A stretch of DNA of 64,000 nt from Gemmatimonadota bacterium (lineage in GTDB: Bacteria > Gemmatimonadota > Gemmatimonadetes > Gemmatimonadales > Gemmatimonadaceae). Under the pieces are notes generated by a model. The model had not been told where the DNA came from. It saw only the letters and a list, made by a program, of their open reading frames with translations, and did not search any database. A program made the translations under genes and the position numbers. The stretch covers positions 34,606 to 98,605 of the forward strand of contig JACQBG010000024.1 in the NCBI GenBank assembly GCA_016194585.1, in the 5' to 3' direction. Positions 1 through 7,973 of the stretch are shown here, one piece after another (position 1 is the first letter of the stretch; the number at the start of each line of letters is the position of its first letter).

Positions 1-2849
1 CTCCGGCCGCGGAACTTGGCGGCCGCCACGTCGAATTTCTTCTCGGCGAGCGCGATCGCACCTTCGATGTGCGCCCGCGTGTTGGTGTCGGGCACGCTGC
101 CGAGCGCCGCGTACGTCTTCGTGAAATCGGCGAGCGTCGCCTTGGCGGCGTCCAGGCGACCGACGATGAGCTGCGCGTCGACGAGATCGGTGAACGGACG
201 ATCGATCGCGCCGATCGCGGCCACCGGATGGGCCTTGAGTACCTCGTCGAGCTGCCGCGCCGCGCCGGCCTTGTCCCCCTCCTTGTACCACGCCGCACGG
301 ACGACCGAGCCGAGCGCCAACGAGAGCGCGATCCCCGGTGCGCCGCCGTCGCGAGCGATCGCCACCGCCGACGCCGTCGCTCGCTCGCCGGCGGCCAGCC
401 GCCCTCTCGCCAGCTCGACCTGCGCCAGCTCGTTCATCAGCGAGGACTTGTCGAACGGCGTCGCCGCGTCCGTGGCGCGGGCGGCCAACAGCTGCGCCGC
501 CGAATCCGCCTGGCCGTTCGTCCACAACACGCCGCCAAGGACGAGCGTGAATCCCGGCCGCGACCGCGGAAGGCGGCGCGTGCCGTCGGCGATCACCTTC
601 TCCGCCTCGGCGAACTTCCCCTGATTCGCCAGCGATCGCGCCAGCCCCACCTGGCTCTGCCATGTGAGCGTGTCGAGCGCGATCGAGCGTCGGTGCAGCG
701 CCTCCGCCTTGCTCCACTCGCCGCGCTGCTCGTAGCTGACGGCGAGGTTGATGAGCGCCGTCTGGTTGTCCGGCGCCAGCTCGAGCAACGCCTCGTATGC
801 CGCGATCCCCTTGTTCACGTCGGGTCTCGGCCCGCTGGTGAAGTAGTAGCCCTCGAGCGACAACCGCTCCTCGTCCGACAGCCGCTCGCGGTGGTCGTAC
901 GCCCGCTGCAGCAGGGCGAACCCCTTCTCCGACTGCCCGCCCTCGTTGAGGTACGAGACCGAGAGCTTCCGGAGGGCCATCGCGAAGCTGGTGTCGAGCG
1001 CGACCGCCTCTTCGAGCAGCGCGCGGCCGCGCGCGACGTCGCCCCCGTCGTACGCGCGCTGCCCTTCCACGAACTTGCGGAGCGCCTCGAGCGAACCGGT
1101 CGTGACCCGCTCGTACGGCAGCGTCGCGTGGATGTTGCGCAGCGACTCGCCCGCCCGCTCGCGCAGGTCGCGGGCGAGCTGGTCGATCGCCCCGACGACG
1201 TCGTTCTCCGTCTTCGCCGACTCCTTGAACGAGGCAAGGACCTCGCCCGTCTGCGTCGCCACGAGGTTCGCCTGGATCACGCGGCTCCCCCCGATGGCCA
1301 GCACTTCGCCGTCGACGATCGCCTTGATCCCCTCGCGCGTCGCCATCTCGCGCGCGCGGTTGAAATCGAGCCGCGTGCTGGCGTCGAGCTTCATCCGCCC
1401 GAGCATCTCGCGCACCTTCGCCGTCGGCACCACGGTCAACGCCTTCGACTGCGCCAGCTCGCCTCGCAGCGCCTCGGTCACCACGCCGCCCAGCCCCGTG
1501 TCGGCGGCCGGGCTCTTGAAGTCGCTCACCAGGATCGGATCGTTCGCCTTCAGCGCCCCCGCCGCGAACAGCGACCCGGCCGGGCCGATGCCGAGCGCGC
1601 GCAGCAACATCCACGCGCCCACGATCACCACGAACGCCCCCACCGACCACGCGCCGCCGATCGCCGTGCGGCGCCACGTCATCCACGGGCTCGCCTTGAG
1701 CGCGATCTGCGCCACCGTGCCATGCTGGGTCGGACGGCCGCCGGGAGTCAGCGTCGCCTGCATCCGCGCCAGCTTCGCCTGGTGATGCACCAGTCCCGTG
1801 AACAGGATCACCGGCAGCCCGAGCGCCATCACGATGAGCGAGCCCGGGAACACCCAGTCGGGCAACCCGATCACGATGATCGCCGCGCGGCTCAGGATCG
1901 CCACCGCGATGAAGCTCACCGCGTAGATGGCGAGCGCCTTGCCCAGGTTGCGCCGCGTCGCCAGCGCGACGACCGGCGTCGCGTCGTGGCCGCCGCTGCT
2001 CGAGACGGCGTCGAGCGCGTGCAGGATCTCGGCCGCACTCTGAGGCCGACGGTCGGGCTCCTTCTCGAGACACTGCATCACCAGCGCCGCGAGCGCGGGC
2101 GGCGTCTCCGGACGATGCTCGGCGATGTGTTCCGGTTTCTCCGACAGGTGGGCGATGAACAGCTTCGCCGGCGGGCGGTCCCCGAACGGCGTGCGTCCGC
2201 TCAGCAGCTCGTACGCCATGCAGCCGAACGCGTAGATGTCGGCCCGATGATCGGTGTTCGCATCGCCCGACGCCTGCTCCGGCGCGATGTACGACGGCGT
2301 GCCGATGCTCGTCCCCGCCGACGTCAGCGTGCCGCCCGGCACCGACGTCCGAGACGCCGAGATGGCCTTGGCGATGCCGAAGTCGGTGACCGTCGCCGAA
2401 CTCCCCGCCATGAGCACGTTGTCGGGCTTGATGTCGCGATGCACCACGCCTTGCCCGTGCGCGTACTCGAGTGCGCGACCGACGTCGCGGAGGATCGTCG
2501 TGACGTCGCGCAGGGGGAGTGCGCCATCCTTCGCGAGGCGCAGGCGCAGCGACTCCCCCTCGACGAACGGCATGGTGTAATAGGGCAGACCATCCACCGC
2601 ACCGGCCGAGTGCACCGGCACCACGTGCGGATGCTGCAGCCGCGCCGCGACCTGGATCTCGCGGTTGAAACGCTCGATGCTGATGCCGGCGGCCAACTCG
2701 GGGGAGAGGACCTTCAGCGCGACCGTACGGCCGAGCGCCGTCTCCCGGGCGACGAACACGCGGGACATCCCCCCGCCGCCGAGTTCTCGCTCGAGAACGT
2801 AGGCGTCGCCCAGGGCGGCCTGGATCCGATCACGCAGACCAGCGTCCAT
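1..2849 (-). CDS. Serine/threonine protein kinase with membrane segments and TPR domain (3' end cut by window edge)
   Basis: The reading frame starts at ATG 2849 and stays open to base 1, so the C-terminus is missing. The N-terminal kinase domain has a glycine loop (GGGGMSRV, about residues 24-31), the ATP-binding lysine K46 in VALKVL, the catalytic HRDIKPDN near residue 135, then DFG and APE. About three hydrophobic segments follow (residues 310-430). Next comes a region like the FlgO/TolB N-terminal domain, and then repeated 34-residue TPR-like units to the edge. It probably phosphorylates Ser/Thr in the cytoplasm and senses or scaffolds through the C-terminal part. This kinase-TPR architecture is common in Gemmatimonadota and Acidobacteria. 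The substrate is unknown. Confidence 0.9.
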   Translation of the reverse strand, partial: MDAGLRDRIQAALGDAYVLERELGGGGMSRVFVARETALGRTVALKVLSPELAAGISIERFNREIQVAARLQHPHVVPVHSAGAVDGLPYYTMPFVEGESLRLRLAKDGALPLRDVTTILRDVGRALEYAHGQGVVHRDIKPDNVLMAGSSATVTDFGIAKAISASRTSVPGGTLTSAGTSIGTPSYIAPEQASGDANTDHRADIYAFGCMAYELLSGRTPFGDRPPAKLFIAHLSEKPEHIAEHRPETPPALAALVMQCLEKEPDRRPQSAAEILHALDAVSSSGGHDATPVVALATRRNLGKALAIYAVSFIAVAILSRAAIIVIGLPDWVFPGSLIVMALGLPVILFTGLVHHQAKLARMQATLTPGGRPTQHGTVAQIALKASPWMTWRRTAIGGAWSVGAFVVIVGAWMLLRALGIGPAGSLFAAGALKANDPILVSDFKSPAADTGLGGVVTEALRGELAQSKALTVVPTAKVREMLGRMKLDASTRLDFNRAREMATREGIKAIVDGEVLAIGGSRVIQANLVATQTGEVLASFKESAKTENDVVGAIDQLARDLRERAGESLRNIHATLPYERVTTGSLEALRKFVEGQRAYDGGDVARGRALLEEAVALDTSFAMALRKLSVSYLNEGGQSEKGFALLQRAYDHRERLSDEERLSLEGYYFTSGPRPDVNKGIAAYEALLELAPDNQTALINLAVSYEQRGEWSKAEALHRRSIALDTLTWQSQVGLARSLANQGKFAEAEKVIADGTRRLPRSRPGFTLVLGGVLWTNGQADSAAQLLAARATDAATPFDKSSLMNELAQVELARGRLAAGERATASAVAIARDGGAPGIALSLALGSVVRAAWYKEGDKAGAARQLDEVLKAHPVAAIGAIDRPFTDLVDAQLIVGRLDAAKATLADFTKTYAALGSVPDTNTRAHIEGAIALAEKKFDVAAAKFRGR

Positions 2850-2962
2850 CAGGAGCGCCTCGACTTGCCGTGGGGAAGACGTCGGTGGGACGGGGGCACG
2901 CTCGGAGAATGTACAGACCGCCCCCGAAGGTGGCCACCGTTCAGCCGGTTAGCGCTCCGCCT

Positions 2963-4363
2963 TCAGGGCGCGTCCTTCTCCCCGCCGATCGACGGCAGCG
3001 GCGTCCCCCGGTACACCGAGAGCGCGTTCCCCACGTCGAGATGCCACACCACGGTGCCCGCCGGCGTCACCTCATAGCCACTGATCGGACCGCTCGCGAT
3101 CTGGTCGGCGAACGGCCCGTTCGCCGTGCCGAAGAAGAGCACGGTATTGCCGTTCGCGAGACGCTGCGCGGTGCCGAGATACGGGGCGAAGATCGCCGCC
3201 GCGGGCCGGAACTCCCACGCCGTCGTCGCCCGGTGCGCGACCGTGTCGAGCTGCAGCTCGAGCCCGCGCGTGTACTTCGCGCCGTCCTGCCGGGCACGCC
3301 CGTTGTCGAACATCAGCACGTGTCCCTCGGCCGGCTCCGTCACCGAGTGCTGGCCGCTGAACACCGTGCCCGTGTCCAGCGCGAAGTCGCTCCGCGCGCC
3401 GCCGAGGCGCCATTCGACTCGCGAGAAGTCCGGGGCGATCGAGACGACCTGACTGAGGAAGTTGAACGAGATGAGGACGTTGCCGTGCGGCCCCATCGAC
3501 AGCGAGTTCCCGTGCAGCCAGTCGCCGTCGTAGCTCAGGTCCCCCCAGTCGGTGGACGGGTCGAGCCAGTCCCAGGCGCTCCAGCGTTTCTGGAGCGCAC
3601 CGCTCTCCGGCGCCCACTCCCAGATCGCCTCGCCGGCGATCGACGCGCCGTTCGACGCGACCCGCTCGTCGTGTGCGATGAACAGCAGCGTGTTCGACGG
3701 CGTCGCGATCACGTCATGGTGCGGGATGATCCCCGTCGCGTCGCTCTCCATCGTGTGCACCACGTCGCCGTTCGGCGTGACCTCGCGGAGTCCGTGGCCG
3801 AGGTCGTTGAGGATGAAGTTCCCATTCGCGCGGCGGGTGCTGCCCTGCGGCACCCCCTCCGTGCGGTAGTACCACACGACCTCGCCGCGCGTATCGATGG
3901 CGACGAAGCCGTTGAATCCATCGGTGCCGCGCACCTCGAGCATCAGCAGCGGGTCGGTCGCGCTCCCGGTCGCGTCGAAGCGCATGTTCGCGAGGTCGGC
4001 CGGGAGCGCGGGCGTTGTGAACTGGCCGGCGGTCGCCGGCCCGGCCCGGCCGTCGGCCGTGAGCGCGCTCGCCGCGAACTGGTAGGTCCGGCCGTGGGCG
4101 AGGCGCGTGAGGACCACCTCGCTGTCGGACGGCGACAGCGACGCCACGACCTCGAGCGGAGCGTCCCCTTCGTTGGTCCAGTAACGCACCTGCACGCGCG
4201 TCGCCGCGGAGACCCCGATATCAAGGCGCGCCCCGATCGCGACACTGTCCACCACCACGTGGTCGAGCGCGCTCGGCAGCGGAAGTGCGGTCGGTTCCTT
4301 GAGCCGGCCGCAGGCGGCGAGCCAGAGGAGCGGAACGATCGAACGACGGGCGATGGCGCGCAC
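2963..4363 (-). CDS. Arylsulfotransferase (ASST)-like lipoprotein
   Basis: The protein of about 466 residues resembles the arylsulfotransferase family, a periplasmic beta-propeller enzyme that moves sulfate between phenolic compounds. Family-like histidines are visible in PHHDVIATP, DWLHGNSLSM and SGQHSVTEP, with propeller-like strands such as RANGNFILNDLGHG. A fibronectin-like region precedes the propeller. I chose GTG 4363 because it gives a lipoprotein signal ending LLWLAAC (Cys18). The frame continues upstream to ATG 4594, but that part is Arg/Pro-rich and looks like non-coding translation. No strong ribosome site supports either start. The true substrate is unknown. Confidence 0.75.
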   Translation of the reverse strand: MRAIARRSIVPLLWLAACGRLKEPTALPLPSALDHVVVDSVAIGARLDIGVSAATRVQVRYWTNEGDAPLEVVASLSPSDSEVVLTRLAHGRTYQFAASALTADGRAGPATAGQFTTPALPADLANMRFDATGSATDPLLMLEVRGTDGFNGFVAIDTRGEVVWYYRTEGVPQGSTRRANGNFILNDLGHGLREVTPNGDVVHTMESDATGIIPHHDVIATPSNTLLFIAHDERVASNGASIAGEAIWEWAPESGALQKRWSAWDWLDPSTDWGDLSYDGDWLHGNSLSMGPHGNVLISFNFLSQVVSIAPDFSRVEWRLGGARSDFALDTGTVFSGQHSVTEPAEGHVLMFDNGRARQDGAKYTRGLELQLDTVAHRATTAWEFRPAAAIFAPYLGTAQRLANGNTVLFFGTANGPFADQIASGPISGYEVTPAGTVVWHLDVGNALSVYRGTPLPSIGGEKDAP

Positions 4364-4539
4364 GGTTTGGATCAGGGGGATGTGACGGAACACGCGCCAC
4401 GGGACGGTCCGCGTCGTCGCACGGAGGGTCCTTCCGAACGTCTCGGCACGTCCTCCGGTAGACGCCCCGCTGCCACGCGCGTTAAGGCGCGGCGATCGCG
4501 CGCGAAGCCGTCCGGATTTGGGTGCGCAGAAGCGGCGAA

Positions 4540-4571
4540 CGCCGCCCGGGAGCGGATGCTCTCGGGCGGCG
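4540..4571 (-). terminator. Hairpin downstream of the cysteine-rich lipoprotein gene
   Basis: Two 14-base arms (4540-4553 and 4558-4571) pair with one mismatch around a 4-base loop, just after the stop of the gene ending at 4607. There is no clear T run, so termination is inferred from position and stem strength. Confidence 0.45.
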
Positions 4572-4606
4572 TGTCGTCGACCTCGAACTTCCAAACGGCG
4601 CGGGCG

Positions 4607-5170
4607 CTAGTTGCCGTAGCCGGCCGGGGTGAGCTTGGTCCACCAGACGTGCGCGCCCGCCTCGGTCCCCTGGTCCATGAGCACCTCGAACGCGCCCCAG
4701 ATGCAGGAGCCACCGTTCGTGGAAACGACGCCGCCGGACGCGACGCACCCGGCATCCCACCGCGTCTTGAAGTGCTCGCTGAACGCGGTGCCGTCCAGAT
4801 AGTGGCCGCGAGTCTCGTTGTCGAGGTACGCGTCGTACGGGCCGTCGTTCCACGAGGTCGCGTTACCGCGGTCCCACTCCTCGTTCCACTTCATGATGAG
4901 CGTCGTCGAGCCGTCCACGCCGCCGCAGTCCGGCGCCGCGCCGCGTGCCGCGCAGTAGCCGGCGAACGTCCCGTTGAACAGGTGCGCGCAGCGATTGTAG
5001 CCGTACTGATCGAAGCCCTGATTCGCCGAGTTGCCGTTCGCGAGCTGGCAGCTTCCACCGCCTTTCGCACTCGCGCTCGATGCGAGCGGAACCAGCTGTT
5101 CGCGAGACTCGGTCGGCGCGGTGCCGCACGCCGCGAGGACGATCGGAATGACGAAGAGCAGACGTTTCAT
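4607..5170 (-). CDS. Cysteine-rich lipoprotein of unknown function
   Basis: The 187-residue protein begins with a clear lipoprotein signal (MKRLLFVIPIVLAAC, lipidated Cys15). Upstream of ATG 5170 there is a GGAAG about five bases away. The mature part has six further cysteines spread over about 130 residues, which suggests three disulfides in the periplasm or on the surface. It is rich in Gly, Asn and Trp. I recognise no family. It lies between the ASST-like gene and msrB on the same strand but is separated from both by more than 150 bases or a hairpin, so co-transcription is uncertain. Confidence 0.7.
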   Translation of the reverse strand: MKRLLFVIPIVLAACGTAPTESREQLVPLASSASAKGGGSCQLANGNSANQGFDQYGYNRCAHLFNGTFAGYCAARGAAPDCGGVDGSTTLIMKWNEEWDRGNATSWNDGPYDAYLDNETRGHYLDGTAFSEHFKTRWDAGCVASGGVVSTNGGSCIWGAFEVLMDQGTEAGAHVWWTKLTPAGYGN

Positions 5171-5331
5171 GGTGACTTCCGAGCGAAAGGTGAGAACGAT
5201 CGCTGCTGCCGGGGCGGGAAGCCGCGCGGATGCGCGCGGGCCCGCTTCGGCGAGTCCAATGCTGTGGCCGGCGCGTCAGAGTTGCGTCTATTTGGCGCGC
5301 GACGCCGGGCGTAACCCGTGCAAGCTGCGGC

Positions 5332-5901
5332 TCAGCCTGCCTTGACGAACCGCAGCGCCGCCGAGTCGATGCAGTAGCGGAGCCCCGTCGGCGCCGGCCC
5401 GTCATCGAAGAGGTCGCCAAGGTGCGCATCGCAACGATGGCATGTCACCTCGGTGGCCTCGGCACCGGGGTTGAGCGCGCGCGGACCGACCACGTTCTCC
5501 TTCGCGATCGGCTCCGTGAAGCTCGGCCAGCCCGTGCCCGAGTCGAACTTGTGCGCCGAGCGGAACAGCGCGGTACCACAGCACACGCAACGGAAGATCC
5601 CCGTCGCATGGAGGTTCCAGTAGGCGCCGGTGAAAGGACGCTCCGTGTCGGCGAGGCGCGTCACGGCGAAGGCGAGCGGCGTGAGTGTCCGACGCCACTC
5701 GGCCTCCGTCTTCACGACCTTCGGGACGTGGACCCGGCCAACACGCTCCCCCATGTCGTTGAAGTCGATGATGTATACGTCCCAGCCGTCTGCCGCGCGG
5801 TGCGGGACCGGGAACAGGTTGGGAAATCCCGTCGCGATCGTCACCGCGGCGAGGAACTCCCGCCGGCTGAACTGCGTCGTGCGCCCACGCTCGCTCATCA
5901 T
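5332..5901 (-). CDS. msrB: Peptide-methionine (R)-S-oxide reductase with twin-arginine-like signal
   Basis: MsrB reduces methionine-R-sulfoxide in oxidised proteins. The SelR domain is complete: zinc-binding pairs in FRCVCCG and CHRCD, the GTGWPSF motif, and the catalytic cysteine in RYCIDSAALRF near the C-terminus. The N-terminus carries SRREFLAAVTIATG, a twin-arginine-type export signal, so the enzyme probably works in the periplasm as a folded zinc protein. ATG 5901 (or the next codon, 5898) sits directly before this signal. The frame extends to 6063, but that sequence is not signal-like. The gene diverges from the dehydrogenase at 6066 with about 160 bases between them. Confidence 0.9.
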   Translation of the reverse strand: MMSERGRTTQFSRREFLAAVTIATGFPNLFPVPHRAADGWDVYIIDFNDMGERVGRVHVPKVVKTEAEWRRTLTPLAFAVTRLADTERPFTGAYWNLHATGIFRCVCCGTALFRSAHKFDSGTGWPSFTEPIAKENVVGPRALNPGAEATEVTCHRCDAHLGDLFDDGPAPTGLRYCIDSAALRFVKAG

Positions 5902-6065
5902 GACAGCGCATACCCGGTCGTTCGCTCGGTTGTGACGCGCGTGACGTGCATCACACCTTGACCCCACCCCTGCAGGGCCGCGAGCCGCCGGCGGCCACTG
6001 ATTGACATCGCCCTCCATCCAGCGGAGACTCCCTGCGCCACCCACGCCTGCGCCGGACGCCATCC

Positions 6066-7217
6066 ATGACCGTCATCACCGACATCGAAGACCTCCGCCG
6101 TCTCGCGCAGAAGCGCGTGCCGCGCATGTTCTACGATTACGCCGACTCGGGGAGCTGGACCGAGTCCACCTACCGCGCCAATCAGAGCGACTTCGCGTCC
6201 ATCAAGCTCCGCCAGCGCGTGCTGGTCGACATCGAGCACCGCACCACCGCGACGCGCATGGTCGCCGTCGACGTCGCGATGCCCGTCGCCCTCGCCCCCA
6301 CCGGACTCACCGGCATGCTGCACGCCGACGGCGAGATCCTCGCCGCGCGCGCCGCCGAGAAGTTCGGCGTGCCGTTCACGCTGAGCACGATGAGCATCTG
6401 CTCCATCGAGGACGTCGCGGCGCACACGAAGGCGCCCTTCTGGTTCCAGCTCTACGTGATGCGCGACCGCGGCTTCATCGAGCGCCTCATCGAGCGCGCC
6501 AAGGCCGCCCGCTGCGGCGCGCTCGTGCTCACCGTCGACCTGCAGATCCTCGGCCAGCGGCACAAGGACCTCCGGAACGGACTGTCCACCCCTCCGAAGC
6601 CCACGCTCCGCAACATCGTCGACATGCTGACGAAGCCACGGTGGGGCCTCGGCATGCTCGGCACGAAGCGCCGGCGGTTCGGTAACATCGTCGGCCACGT
6701 CGCCGGCGTCGGAGACATGACGTCGCTCGCCGAATGGTCGTCGAGCCAGCTCGACCCGCGGCTCAGCTGGGCCGACGTCGAGTGGATCAAGCGGCGCTGG
6801 GGCGGCAAGCTCATCCTCAAGGGGATCCAGGACGTCGAGGACGCGCGGCTGGCCGTCGAGTCGGGCGCCGACGCGCTGATCGTGAGCAATCACGGCGGCC
6901 GTCAGCTCGACGGCGCGGAGTCGAGCATCCGCGCCCTGCCGGCGATCGTCGACGCCGTCGGGTCGCGCATCGAAGTGCACATGGATGGCGGCATCCGTTC
7001 GGGACAGGACGTCCTCAAGGCGTGGGCGCTCGGCGCGCGCGGCACGTACATCGGCCGGGCGTTCAACTACGGCGTCGGCGCGATGGGCGAGGCCGGCGTG
7101 ACGAAGGCCCTGGAGATCATCCACCGCGAACTCGATCTGACCATGGCCTTTTGTGGGCGCACCGCCATCGAGCAGGTCGACCGGTCGGTACTCGTTCCCG
7201 GGACCTATCACGGGTGA
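6066..7217 (+). CDS. lldD-like: FMN-dependent alpha-hydroxy-acid dehydrogenase (LldD / glycolate oxidase family)
   Basis: The 383-residue protein matches the whole FMN alpha-hydroxy-acid dehydrogenase family. It probably oxidises L-lactate or a similar 2-hydroxy acid to the keto acid. Visible landmarks are the N-terminal YDYADSGSWTE, the flavin-site PVALAPTGLTGM, WFQLYVMRD, LTVDLQILGQR, the Lys in LILKGI, and the catalytic SNHGGRQLDG (His near residue 276). DGGIRSGQDVLKA and GRAFNYGVGA bind the FMN phosphate. There is no long hydrophobic insert, so it is soluble or peripheral. The exact substrate cannot be told from sequence. Confidence 0.9.
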   Translation: MTVITDIEDLRRLAQKRVPRMFYDYADSGSWTESTYRANQSDFASIKLRQRVLVDIEHRTTATRMVAVDVAMPVALAPTGLTGMLHADGEILAARAAEKFGVPFTLSTMSICSIEDVAAHTKAPFWFQLYVMRDRGFIERLIERAKAARCGALVLTVDLQILGQRHKDLRNGLSTPPKPTLRNIVDMLTKPRWGLGMLGTKRRRFGNIVGHVAGVGDMTSLAEWSSSQLDPRLSWADVEWIKRRWGGKLILKGIQDVEDARLAVESGADALIVSNHGGRQLDGAESSIRALPAIVDAVGSRIEVHMDGGIRSGQDVLKAWALGARGTYIGRAFNYGVGAMGEAGVTKALEIIHRELDLTMAFCGRTAIEQVDRSVLVPGTYHG

Positions 7218-7270
7218 AGATGCCCGATCGCTGTAACGAGTCAGTACACCGTCAGACCTTGCTTGGAATC

Positions 7271-7303
7271 ACGTAACGCAGCGCACATCGAGGAGTGTTA
7301 CGT
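7271..7303. repeat. Inverted repeat upstream of the His-rich-tail lipoprotein gene
   Basis: ACGTAAC (7271-7277) and its exact reverse complement GTTACGT (7297-7303) are separated by 19 bases. The pair lies in the leader of the gene starting at 7343. It could be an operator or an mRNA hairpin. The function is not known. Confidence 0.35.
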
Positions 7304-7342
7304 TGGGGGTATCCTGTGTGCGACTCTTCCCCCGGAGGCGGC

Positions 7343-7870
7343 ATGCGCAGTTCGATGAACCGTAACCTTCTCGTAGTCGCTGGCACCGCCTTGTTGCTGG
7401 CGGCTTGTGGCGAGCGCCCCACTGCACCGAATGCTCAGGTGGCGACGGTCGGCGGCAAGCTCTCGCACGTGACGGTCGCACCGCTCACTTCGCTGTCACC
7501 GGCCACGGCCACGGTGGCGTCGGGCGGCACGCAGCAGTACACGGCGCTCAACTCGAACGCGGCCGCGATGGACCCGACCGCGCTCACGTGGGCAGTGAGC
7601 GGGGGCGGCACGATCGACGGCAACGGCCTGTTCACCGCGGGTTCGTCGGCCGGCACCTTTACGGTGTCCGCGACTGACGTTGTCGCCTCCATCACCGTCA
7701 CCGCGTCCGTCACCGTGACGGTCTCCACGCCGACGACGTGCAAGTCGGACGACGACAAGAAGGAGTGCGAGAAGGAACGTGACCACGAAGGTAAGGGTCA
7801 CGGCGACAAGCACGGCAAGGGCGATAAGCACGACAAGGGCGACAAGCACGACTCGGGCCACGACGGCTGA
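7343..7870 (+). CDS. BIG2-like lipoprotein with Lys/Asp/His-rich C-terminal tail
   Basis: The 175-residue protein starts at ATG 7343, with GGAGG at 7334-7338; ATG 7355 is an alternative. The signal ends in LLLAAC, a lipobox. Residues 35-120 form one bacterial Ig-like (BIG2-type) domain with the usual tail of Thr/Val strands and the phrase TWAVSGGGTIDGNGLFTAG. After two cysteines the C-terminus becomes about 40 residues of repeated Gly-Asp-Lys-His units. Such a tail could bind divalent metals or polyanions; that is inference. A strong terminator follows at once, so it is transcribed alone. Confidence 0.75.
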   Translation: MRSSMNRNLLVVAGTALLLAACGERPTAPNAQVATVGGKLSHVTVAPLTSLSPATATVASGGTQQYTALNSNAAAMDPTALTWAVSGGGTIDGNGLFTAGSSAGTFTVSATDVVASITVTASVTVTVSTPTTCKSDDDKKECEKERDHEGKGHGDKHGKGDKHDKGDKHDSGHDG

Positions 7871-7907
7871 TCCGCCGCCCGCCTCCTCGCCTCAGCACTG
7901 AACACAA

Positions 7908-7945
7908 GAACGCCACCGCAGTTGCGGTGGCGTTCTCTTTTCCTC
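7908..7945 (+). terminator. Rho-independent terminator
   Basis: Perfect 13-base arms (7908-7920 and 7923-7935) are followed by TCTTTTCC. It ends the lipoprotein transcript and, lying between convergent genes, may also stop the minus-strand operon ending at 7974. Confidence 0.85.
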
Positions 7946-7973
7946 TGTCCTCGCCACTGTCGAGCCCCACCGC

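Noticed and set aside
69..3077. 1002-residue plus-strand open frame
   Set aside because: It is Arg-rich translation opposite the kinase gene, whose minus-strand frame shows all kinase motifs.
4364..4594. N-terminal extension of the ASST-like protein
   Set aside because: Arg/Pro-rich, and it would bury the lipoprotein signal.
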